41,719 bases of DNA from assembly GCA_050184295.1 (NCBI GenBank), contig JBFXAM010000035.1, positions 1 to 41,719 on the forward strand, given 5' to 3'. This stretch comes from JBFXAM01 sp050184295. GTDB taxonomy: Bacteria > Planctomycetota > Phycisphaerae > UBA1845 > Fen-1342. The position numbers and the translations under genes were made by a program. The notes beneath the pieces are model-generated. The model saw only the letters and a program-made list of their open reading frames with translations, ran no database searches and was not told the origin of the DNA. Shown in pieces: positions 34,836 to 41,719 of this stretch; the stretch's first letter is position 1; every line of letters starts with the position of its first letter.

Positions 34836-36188
34836 TCACGGGCTGAGCTGGCCCTTCTCAACCAGGATTTCGCCCATCTCAATCAAATAGCCCTGAGCCT
34901 TCTTGACCTCCTCCAGTTGCTCCGGCTTGAGATCGCGCAGGCGGGGCGGATAGGGCCAGCGGGGACGAACCTGGTCGTGGCCCTTCTTGTGGTACTCGTT
35001 CGTCGCACACGTGAGCAATTTTTGGAGACCGTCCGCGCCGGGATTGAGCGCGCCGATGGCGCGCAGCTTGGAGAACGACACCGGCACGAGGTCAACGGCT
35101 TGTCCCCGCGCGACGCCGGGCTGCCAGTAGCCCTTCGTTGTGAACGGTGCAAGCGTGGCCAGCACCTGCGGGTCTTCGGCCTTCTTGGTCAATTCCTTCT
35201 TACGAGCTTCGCCGGTCACTTCATCGCGCTTGATCTTGGCTTCGACATCCGCTTTGTCGCGCTCGGCCTTGGCCAGTTCCAGTTCTCGCCTTACGCTGGC
35301 GACCTCATCCTGATAGCGTTTCTCCGCATCACCGATCCGTCGCTGCTGTTCCGCCTCGCGCTCCTTCATCCGCGCTTCGAATTCCGCGCGCATCGCCTCG
35401 ATTTCAGCCCGGGCGTCCTTGAGAAGGCGCTGGGCCTCGGCTGCGGCGCGCTGCAGCTCGGCCTCTCGCGCAGATTCTGTGATCATGGTCTCGGACTCGG
35501 CCTTGGCTTTCTCCTCGCCGCTGGCGCGCGCCTTGCCCCACAGCTGGAGCCGCTGGGCGTCGTAATCACGACGGACTTGCTTGAGCGTCTTGAGCGTTGC
35601 GAGATCGAGCTCTTTGGGCGCCTTCGCAATGGCGGCGTCGATCCAGTTCACCTGCTCCAGAACTAGTCCGAGCCGCTCCTTGGCCCAGAAGTGACTTTCG
35701 GAAATATCGGCTTGCACGGCTTCATCCGGCAGAAAGCCGACGCTTTCGCGTTTGAGTTCGGCCTTCAGACCGGTGAGGATGGAGTCCGCCGCTTTGCGGC
35801 GAGTCGCAACCTGCTCCGGAGTCACAATCGGAGCTTCCACCAGCCGCATGTAGGCCATGAAGGCGGCCGAGTCCTGGGCGATCTTCTTGCCGTCGTCGCT
35901 GGTTTCGAGCGCTTCGACGCGCGTCGTGAGCTCCTTCAGACGCTTCTCCAGCCGCTCCAGCAGGTCGCTGGTGGTCTGCACCTGATCCGCGAATTGCTGC
36001 AGCAGCCGTCGCGTGCGCTGATCCTGCTCTTCTTTCTGACGTCGCTCGCGTTCCGCGCGACGCGCATCATCCTCGACGCCCGACGGCGTGACATTCTGGG
36101 CGTATGCGAGCGCCGGCAAGCAGACCGCCGCGAGCATCAACACGGTTCTGGATCGAGCGATCCACTGGCGAGAAACCACGAAACTCAT
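34836..36188 (-). CDS. Exported coiled-coil protein
   Basis: A 450-residue protein with a signal peptide: basic start, hydrophobic TVLMLAAVCLPALA and a likely cut after AYA at residue 30. Heptad-rich coiled coil runs over about 42-95 (RRLLQQFADQVQTTSDLLERL) and 225-345, where Glu/Ala/Arg/Lys dominate. The C-terminal 100 residues look folded (FTTKGYWQPGVARGQAVDLVP). It would lie in the periplasm or outside. It overlaps the upstream gene by four bases (ATGA), so the two are made together. A structural role in an envelope complex, perhaps secretion, is possible but not shown. Confidence 0.8.
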   Translation of the reverse strand: MSFVVSRQWIARSRTVLMLAAVCLPALAYAQNVTPSGVEDDARRAERERRQKEEQDQRTRRLLQQFADQVQTTSDLLERLEKRLKELTTRVEALETSDDGKKIAQDSAAFMAYMRLVEAPIVTPEQVATRRKAADSILTGLKAELKRESVGFLPDEAVQADISESHFWAKERLGLVLEQVNWIDAAIAKAPKELDLATLKTLKQVRRDYDAQRLQLWGKARASGEEKAKAESETMITESAREAELQRAAAEAQRLLKDARAEIEAMRAEFEARMKEREAEQQRRIGDAEKRYQDEVASVRRELELAKAERDKADVEAKIKRDEVTGEARKKELTKKAEDPQVLATLAPFTTKGYWQPGVARGQAVDLVPVSFSKLRAIGALNPGADGLQKLLTCATNEYHKKGHDQVRPRWPYPPRLRDLKPEQLEEVKKAQGYLIEMGEILVEKGQLSP

Positions 36189-37234
36189 GGAGAATGACTC
36201 CCTTCGGTTGCGGTCGGTCCATGCTCGAACCGATCGGCCTGCATCATCACCCGGATGTGGTCGATATTGGAACGATAGCCGCGAAGTTGATCAAGCCGCT
36301 TTTCCGCCCACGCGCTGAGCTCAGATAGCCGTTGCGCATCGCCTGGGCCGGCCGCGCCGGACTGGACGCGCGGCGCGATGTCCGCGAGCGTCTGCGTGTG
36401 CGAATCCAGTTCAGCCGGTGTCACCTGTCCGTTGATCGTGGCCGTCCACGCTTCACGCACTGAGGCGTGTCGGATAAGCACAAGATCGAGCTCGCGCGGG
36501 CGCTTTGCGTCCTTGGTTCCTGCTTGTGAGAGGGGTACTTGCGCCACCTCCTGAAACTCGCGTGCCAGCGAAGCGGCGAGCGTTTCGAGTTCCTGAAGCC
36601 GGGCCTGGACGGTGTCGAACTGATTGCTGAAGTCATCGCGGGATCGCTGCGCTGCGGCAGCGGCCCGCCCCTGCTGCCAGGCGGAGTAGCTGCCGCCGAT
36701 CGAGCGAAAGAGTACGACTGCCAGTGCAATCACCACCAGGTATCCCGCGCCAATCCAGAGTCGCTCGACTCGGCTGCGGCCCCGGAATACCTCGCCCAGC
36801 GCAAACATCCGAAGGAAGCGACCCCAGCGCTCGCGCGCGCTCATGCGAAGGTCGCTCATCGTTTGCGTGTCGTACCTCACCCAGGAGGGCACCGCTTGTC
36901 CTGGAAGGCGGACCGCGAAAAGATTCGGGAAGCCCGGCCGTTCGAACCACCGGATGCCACACAAGGTGCAGAAAGACTCGAACTCCTCACGGCCGCGCGG
37001 GAAGTCAACGAGAACCCGGGTGCGACAGCAGTCGAGCAGTAGGGCATAGTACGCCAGGTTGTTCGGCTCACGAAGCACCGCATGGGCTTGCTTAACGTCG
37101 GGTTCGACGGCATTCTGATCGCCGTCGTGTTCGATCAGAATGCGCGTCCACGCCGCCTCTAGCTGCTCCATCGTTGCCTTCTCATCGAGGCCCAGGAGTG
37201 TGAACAGTGTCGCTGCCGCCATCGCGCTCGCCAT
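36185..37234 (-). CDS. J-domain-like membrane protein without HPD motif
   Basis: A 349-residue protein. The N-terminal 65 residues recall a J domain in layout (LFTLLGLDEKATMEQLEAAW, then a DVKQAHAVLREPNNLAYY helix), but the essential His-Pro-Asp is replaced by EHDGD at 35-39, so it should not stimulate DnaK. Cys69-Cys70 and Cys89-x2-Cys92 might bind metal. One membrane helix lies at about 160-177. A coiled coil (about 190-240) and a helical end follow. It is co-transcribed with the exported coiled-coil protein. Unknown function; perhaps a scaffold for that partner. Confidence 0.75.
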   Translation of the reverse strand: MASAMAAATLFTLLGLDEKATMEQLEAAWTRILIEHDGDQNAVEPDVKQAHAVLREPNNLAYYALLLDCCRTRVLVDFPRGREEFESFCTLCGIRWFERPGFPNLFAVRLPGQAVPSWVRYDTQTMSDLRMSARERWGRFLRMFALGEVFRGRSRVERLWIGAGYLVVIALAVVLFRSIGGSYSAWQQGRAAAAAQRSRDDFSNQFDTVQARLQELETLAASLAREFQEVAQVPLSQAGTKDAKRPRELDLVLIRHASVREAWTATINGQVTPAELDSHTQTLADIAPRVQSGAAGPGDAQRLSELSAWAEKRLDQLRGYRSNIDHIRVMMQADRFEHGPTATEGSHSP

Positions 37235-37582
37235 CGGGTTCGTGAAATTCGGAACACGGCTTTCGCCGCATTATACGCGCGGCGGCGACGCGGAAAACTC
37301 ATCCCGTTCCGCTGCAAAAAAGGCTGGAATCAAGCCGGCTGGGCGGTACACTGAACGCAGTTGATTGTCGCCGTATTGAGCCTGTGGATTCGTCCCCGCT
37401 CAGCACTGCGACGGTTTCATCGCTCGTGGGATCGCGACCTGCGAGCCTGCTCTTTGAGAAGTGGATCGTTTCCAGGCAGTCGCCTGTGCCGGTGACCTCC
37501 CTCGCGGGGTTGCCTGCAGAGGTTTTACCTCGCAGAAGCCGGCGGCATTTCGCCGTGCGGCATTTTTGATAGGAGACTGCAT
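37235..37582. other. Divergent intergenic region, nothing recognised
   Basis: These 348 bases separate the J-domain-like gene and the small membrane protein gene, which point away from each other. Promoters for both are expected. I see no long dyad, repeat or RNA fold of note, and the short open frames are not convincing. Confidence 0.4.
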
Positions 37583-37897
37583 ATGGAAAAAGAAAGAATC
37601 GCGGACCAAAAGTCGCGAATCATCCACTTCGGAGCCGATGAGCGTTCGCCAGTCTGGCGATCGGTCGGAAGCGTCACGATCGTTGCGCCGAATCTGGACG
37701 AACCGCTCAACTTGCGGGGAGTCGGTTACACCGTCTTCCTGCAGGAGGCCCGACGGGAAGGTGAGCTGCGTGAAGCGCTGATCTTCCTGCGACGAATCGG
37801 GCGACCCGCCTGGCAAGCCGTCCTGTACTGGTCCTTGCTGGGCACGTTCGTCGGGATCGCAATCACACGTGCCTGGTACGTGCTTGCGAACCGCTGA
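37583..37897 (+). CDS. Small membrane protein
   Basis: A 104-residue protein with a polar N-terminal domain and one C-terminal membrane helix, AVLYWSLLGTFVGIAITRAW at about 79-98, so it is probably tail-anchored with its bulk in the cytoplasm. AGGAGA lies nine bases before the ATG. A strong terminator follows the stop codon. No family is recognised. Confidence 0.75.
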   Translation: MEKERIADQKSRIIHFGADERSPVWRSVGSVTIVAPNLDEPLNLRGVGYTVFLQEARREGELREALIFLRRIGRPAWQAVLYWSLLGTFVGIAITRAWYVLANR

Positions 37898-37909
37898 ACT
37901 TTGACGCTT

Positions 37910-37942
37910 GGGAGCTGCCCTTTGGGGCAGCTCCCCCCTTTT
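37910..37942 (+). terminator. Rho-independent terminator
   Basis: GGGAGCTGCCC at 37910-37920 pairs perfectly with GGGCAGCTCCC at 37925-37935 around a TTTG loop, and CCCTTTT follows. It ends transcription of the small membrane protein gene. On the minus strand it immediately follows the 51-residue gene, whose stop codon lies at its edge, but no T-run is present in that direction. Confidence 0.85.
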
Positions 37943-38096
37943 ATGGACCGTATCGCTGGACGTTCTCGACCAGCATCGTCAGCGCGACGCCGAACGCGAC
38001 GCCAAGCATGACAAGCTGCAATCGCAGACGCCGGGACAACCACGGCGAAATCGCATCCCCGAGCAGATAGTCGGCACAAAGCTTCTTGATGGTCAT
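37941..38096 (-). CDS. 51-residue small membrane protein
   Basis: A short gene easily missed by length cut-offs. ATG 38096 opens 51 codons and ends in TAA at 37943-37941. The product starts MTIKKLCADYLLGDAISPW, then has a basic RRLRLQ and a hydrophobic helix LVMLGVAFGVALTMLV, and ends ENVQRYGP. Composition and codon use look genuine and the basic residues before the helix suggest the C-terminus is outside. No clear ribosome-binding site is visible. Confidence 0.65.
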   Translation of the reverse strand: MTIKKLCADYLLGDAISPWLSRRLRLQLVMLGVAFGVALTMLVENVQRYGP

Positions 38097-38268
38097 GGCG
38101 CGAACGTATCACGAACGCGCGCCCCGCGCAAGATTTTCGTTGAAATTTGGCTCGGCCGCGTTATTCTGAGCGAACTTGATTTGCGTGCCCTTTGACCGTC
38201 CAGACGATTGCACAACATGGACCGTCAGAGTTGACCTGGGACAAACGAAAAACACCGGGTCGCACGCT

Positions 38269-40434
38269 TTAGACAACGGGCTCCTGCGGGGGTCCGTTGT
38301 CTTTTTCATGCCCCTCCGTGGACGTGCGCTGGCCGCGCAACACCTGGCGGAGCTTCTTGACCGTCCGGCCACTGAGCATGTGCTCTTTGTTTTTCACGGC
38401 GACGTTCATGGCCTGCGCGAGCTGCACGACCTGCGGCACACTCAGCTGCTCACGGCGAGCAAAGCGTTCGACCGAAGTCGCTTCGACCAGCATGTGCGCT
38501 TCCAGCCGGTCGGCAATCGCGCGAATGCGCTGCTTGAGTTTGCGTTCCTCGGCTTCGTCGCGCGGCGGGCGCGCGGATTTGGGGGCCGGTAGCTGGGGGC
38601 GCGTCCGGGTGGAGCGTCCGCCGTGATCGAGCACATCGTCGACTGCCGTCACGGAGACCCGCGGGCGGGCCCGTTCAAAGAATTCGTCGGTCGGGACCGA
38701 TTGCATCGGCCAACGCTGCGCTTCCATCGCCTCCGCCTGTCGCAGTGTGAAGGGGTGCAGCCCCTGTACCAGCGCGGGAATCCCGCCCGTGTGCGTCAGC
38801 GACCGTTCCTCCGCGTTGTGAATGTGCACCAGACTGAGGCGCGGAGTCCCGTTGACGGCTGCGATCATCTCCGGCGTCAATCCCGGCACCATTTCCTCTG
38901 TCCAGCTCTCGGTGGAGGTTTCACCGGATGACTCGCTGGTGCTGCTCGTCCCGCCCTCCCCGGAACTCGTGCCGCGCGAATACCCCGTCTCCGCCAGCCC
39001 CAACAGGCCATACTCGTAGTTGCGGGCGAACGAAGTGCCACGCTGCCACGATGTCCCGCGCGTCGTCTGAGTACCGGAGGAGTGCGCCGTGGAACCCCCG
39101 CGGCGAATTTCGCGTTTGCGGCCGGAGACCAGCTTGAGTGACTCGATGATGCGCGAGTTCGTCAGCGACAGGTACTGATTAAAGCTGCACAGGTCGGCGA
39201 TCATCTTGTACAGGTCCACGTCGCGCGTGTGCAGCGATTCGGGCGACTGGTGCGACAGCATGAAACCGACGCCGAGCGAACGCGAGTCCTCCAGAACTTC
39301 GACGATGTTCTGGGCCGCCAGCCGCTGGAACTCGTCGATGGCGACGAACATTTGCCGCTTCCGGCCGTGCTTCATGCGTTCGCTGGCGACTTCCATCAAC
39401 GCGAAGACCAGCAGCTTGCCGATGATTTTGGCGTCGATCGACTGCGAGCGCGAATTGAGATGGACGTAGAGAACCTCGCCGCGCTCGTAGATCTGTTCAA
39501 GGTTGACATGCTGTTCATCCAGCGGGCGGCCATCCGTGGTCAGGTGAAACGAGTACTGAAGCGGTTGCAGTGCGCTGAACAGGCCACGGGCGTCCGTATT
39601 GCCGGACTTGCCCTGCGTCTGTTCGCCGATCAATCGAATCAATTCGTCGAGCGTTTTAGGATTCTGCTCGTACAACGTCTGGAGCAATTGCTTGCGCTGT
39701 TCGGACGTGAAGAAGTCGGACCCGTACCCCTCGCGATAGATCAGGGAGAGAGCCTTGAGTAACGTCTCGCCGAGCTTCAGCGGGTAGCGAATCGAGCGCA
39801 GACTCTGGAGCGGGTTGAATCGCAGACTCACATAGTCCGGGTCATTCGAGAAGAAACGCAGCTTCTGTCCGCGACGGGCCGCGATGAACTCCGCCAGCGA
39901 ACGGAGGTAGCGGTCGCCGTTTTCCTTGAGGTCCATGATGATCAGCGGCGGCGGCGGCTGAACCACTCCCTCGGAATCAACCCACTCGTCCCCCAGTTGC
40001 AGCAGCAACTGCGCCAGAGCGAAGGTCGTCTTGAAGCTGCCGGGCAGGCCCAGGATGTAGGCATGGTTCCGGAAGACCTGCCGCGGTGCGAATAACGGGC
40101 GGCCGGTGGCGGGATCAAGTCCCACGAACACCTCGTACTGGTGCCGCCCGAAGGTGCGCTTCATCAGCTCGAAGTAGCGCCACCATTCCGAGACCTCGTC
40201 GCCGTCGTCGAGCGACGCCACGCGCCGACGGTTCAGGATATCCCACCAGGACTCCGGCGGCAGGCGACGCCAAATCTCTTCAAAAGTTACGGGGCGCGGC
40301 GGCACGGGGGTGAGCGCTGGGCGAATCACCACGCCGCGCTCGGCCAGACCGCGGAGCTTCGCGCCGGGTTGACGGTCGATGAAGTCCTTCACCTTGGAAG
40401 GGTCAAGCCGCTTGGTTTTCTTGCGCCAAATCAC
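38269..40434 (-). CDS. VirD4/TraG-like ATPase (coupling-protein type)
   Basis: A 721-residue ATPase. GLPGSFKTT at about 129-137 is the Walker A loop and FVAIDEFQRL near 363-372 the Walker B, followed by a Gln-containing strand (MLSHQSPESL), as in VirD4/TraG/TraD proteins that feed DNA to a transfer channel. There is no N-terminal membrane helix, so it would be soluble or need a partner. Residues of about 440-510 form a long Ser/Thr/Gly-rich linker. The C-terminal end is helical and basic. GTG 40434 follows GGAGGAGG and overlaps the previous gene by 32 bases. It suggests DNA transfer, but no relaxase is in view. Confidence 0.8.
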   Translation of the reverse strand: MIWRKKTKRLDPSKVKDFIDRQPGAKLRGLAERGVVIRPALTPVPPRPVTFEEIWRRLPPESWWDILNRRRVASLDDGDEVSEWWRYFELMKRTFGRHQYEVFVGLDPATGRPLFAPRQVFRNHAYILGLPGSFKTTFALAQLLLQLGDEWVDSEGVVQPPPPLIIMDLKENGDRYLRSLAEFIAARRGQKLRFFSNDPDYVSLRFNPLQSLRSIRYPLKLGETLLKALSLIYREGYGSDFFTSEQRKQLLQTLYEQNPKTLDELIRLIGEQTQGKSGNTDARGLFSALQPLQYSFHLTTDGRPLDEQHVNLEQIYERGEVLYVHLNSRSQSIDAKIIGKLLVFALMEVASERMKHGRKRQMFVAIDEFQRLAAQNIVEVLEDSRSLGVGFMLSHQSPESLHTRDVDLYKMIADLCSFNQYLSLTNSRIIESLKLVSGRKREIRRGGSTAHSSGTQTTRGTSWQRGTSFARNYEYGLLGLAETGYSRGTSSGEGGTSSTSESSGETSTESWTEEMVPGLTPEMIAAVNGTPRLSLVHIHNAEERSLTHTGGIPALVQGLHPFTLRQAEAMEAQRWPMQSVPTDEFFERARPRVSVTAVDDVLDHGGRSTRTRPQLPAPKSARPPRDEAEERKLKQRIRAIADRLEAHMLVEATSVERFARREQLSVPQVVQLAQAMNVAVKNKEHMLSGRTVKKLRQVLRGQRTSTEGHEKDNGPPQEPVV

Positions 40435-41125
40435 GCAGCGCCTCCTCCAGATTCGCCAGGCCGGCGACGGACTCAACATGAATATGGCTCAGCGTTCGCA
40501 GCCCCTTCCCGTCGCTGCCGGAGTCGTCCAGCGCCGCGTTCAGCGCTGCCGCCCGATCCTCGTTGTCCACCAAAATGGCGTGCGAGTAAAGCTCGTGACG
40601 CAGCCAAGGTTCCAGAGCCGGGAGTTTCCGAACCTCGGCAATGTGTGCTCGGGTGCGTGCGACGACATCGCCCACGCGGGTCGAGTCGCCGGGGGTGTAA
40701 ACGTGGTACACGCGCGTCGCCCGCGCGCCCCGCTCCAGGCAATGAAATCGACCGGGCGGCGCCGGCTCGCCAAAAAGCTCTTCGAGCTCGTCGTCGGTCA
40801 GGCGGATCCGGGACCGACCCTGCAGGAGGCAGAACGAGAGCACCGCCAGGTTCGCCGGCAAGGCCTCGGAGCCAAGATTGTCGGCCCGCCGGCGGCTGGT
40901 CCCCAGCGCCGCTGCTCCTGCCCGGCTGAGCACGTACGCGGCGCGATTGCCGCCGAAGCCCTTTTGGGTTTCGATCAGGCCCTGTTCGCGGAGCTGATTC
41001 AGCGTCTTCTGCGGGTTGCCGCCGTCGAAGAACAACGTCGCGACGATTTCCTGGAAGGAAAGCCGATAGCGGGCCAGGTGTTCCAGCACCATCCGCTGTG
41101 TAGCGTTCAACTTACCAGAGCTCAT
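40403..41125 (-). CDS. Winged-helix protein upstream of the ATPase
   Basis: A 240-residue protein. Residues 1-70 form a winged helix: MSSGKLNATQRMVLEHLARY, TLNQLREQGLIETQKGF and a hairpin ending VLSRAGAAALG. This recalls replication-relaxation-type domains of mobile elements. The rest is mixed alpha/beta with VYTPGDSTRVGDVVARTRA. ATG 41125 follows GAGG; the longer frame to 41584 is a shadow of the upstream gene. It overlaps both neighbours, so all three are one operon. Confidence 0.75.
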   Translation of the reverse strand: MSSGKLNATQRMVLEHLARYRLSFQEIVATLFFDGGNPQKTLNQLREQGLIETQKGFGGNRAAYVLSRAGAAALGTSRRRADNLGSEALPANLAVLSFCLLQGRSRIRLTDDELEELFGEPAPPGRFHCLERGARATRVYHVYTPGDSTRVGDVVARTRAHIAEVRKLPALEPWLRHELYSHAILVDNEDRAAALNAALDDSGSDGKGLRTLSHIHVESVAGLANLEEALRDLAQENQAA

Positions 41126-41719
41126 ACGACAGACCTCGCGACGCGCAGAACTCGTGGAACTCGGCCAGCTTCGACGGGCTGTACTCGCCGCCAACTTCGA
41201 CCACGCAGCGCTCTCCGCCATGATCAACCAGCGCATCGGGCAAGCGGGCCTGGTCACCGAATCCAAGACACCGGAGCCGGGCTTCGGATAGCCACGACGC
41301 GATGAGGTCGGGGTGCGTTCGCCGCCAGTCCAAGTATATCTGGGCCAGCAGCAGGTCATGACTGATTTCGCTGCGCCGCGGTCGGCGGCCGCCGTGGCCG
41401 CCGAGCCAGGTGCCCGCCGCCGCCGTGGCGATGACGCAGGCTGTCTGTTTGGCCGGCGCGGTCCAGCGCTGCGCCAGCGTTCGCGACAACCCGCCGAAGT
41501 CCGGACGGGCCTGGCCTGGGATCCAGCGAGTGAGAGGCTCCGGCGGGGTTGGCGTCGGACGCGCCGGCATGTTGAACAGCTCAATCAGTCGCCGATCGGC
41601 CAGTTCGCGGAGTCGCCGGCCGGCAGCGCGCTTCGCATCCGCCGCGCCGGCAAACCAGAATGCGGCCATCTGTGCGACCGACAGAACACGGACCCGATTG
41701 GTGAGCGTGTCGAGGATCT
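41112..41719 (-). CDS. Partial winged-helix protein running off the window
   Basis: The frame is open to the window edge, and residues before the first internal ATG (41669) still look like protein (ILDTLTNRVRVLSVAQMAAFWF), so the true start is probably outside. The visible part has a winged helix (RRLRELADRRLIELF), a Pro-rich link and a C-terminal half with LPDALVDHGGERCVVEVGGEYS. That last part resembles the nuclease-like core seen in replication-relaxation proteins, but Lys is not in the expected place. Its stop overlaps the next gene by 14 bases. Confidence 0.7.
   Translation of the reverse strand, partial: ILDTLTNRVRVLSVAQMAAFWFAGAADAKRAAGRRLRELADRRLIELFNMPARPTPTPPEPLTRWIPGQARPDFGGLSRTLAQRWTAPAKQTACVIATAAAGTWLGGHGGRRPRRSEISHDLLLAQIYLDWRRTHPDLIASWLSEARLRCLGFGDQARLPDALVDHGGERCVVEVGGEYSPSKLAEFHEFCASRGLSYELW

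Overview
This is high-GC bacterial DNA that most likely comes from a planctomycete. The clues are a PilM protein fused to a long membrane/coiled-coil tail, a tyrosine integrase in which a Phe-Gly-Asn-Thr-Asp stretch replaces the usual first-Arg box, and strong G/C at third codon positions. That assignment is inference from protein style; there is no rRNA in the window. No gene name was confirmed by a search.

Chromosome-like left end (1-7293). An intergenic zone has two copies of a hairpin-bearing repeat and a 13-bp tandem repeat. A three-gene plus-strand cluster of the type IV pilus (PilM) type follows, then the remains of a response regulator and a minus-strand tRNA-Arg(CCT).

Accessory element (7294 to the right edge). 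It starts beside the tRNA with an integrase, an excisionase-like HTH protein and an XRE/ImmA regulator pair, the usual control module of an integrative element. Next is the most unusual part, 10.76-12.23 kb. It has no credible protein gene but is packed with perfect or near-perfect hairpins, many capped by GNRA loops when read on the plus strand. I read it as a very large structured RNA. On the same strand, after unusually strong ribosome-binding sites, come a 73-residue and a 233-residue protein of unknown function, and the three may form one cassette.

Defence block (13.3-28.5 kb). A minus-strand operon of eight tightly overlapping genes runs hsdR, hsdM, AlbA-like/ATPase, nuclease-like protein, unknown, hsdS, DUF2513, Abi_C. 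It is a type I restriction system with accessory genes embedded between hsdM and hsdS. Divergent from it is a very large DNA methylase/strawberry-notch-like helicase. A credible 113-residue gene lies inside its linker in another reading frame.

Transfer/plasmid-like block (28.5-41.7 kb). It holds a second, complete tyrosine recombinase with a perfect inverted repeat at its 5' end, a DUF932 protein, a stand-alone CHC2 zinc finger, a cupin, several membrane or coiled-coil proteins and a VirD4/TraG-like ATPase preceded by two winged-helix proteins. The last of these runs off the window. No relaxase is visible, so self-transfer is only suggested. The second end of the element was not found.
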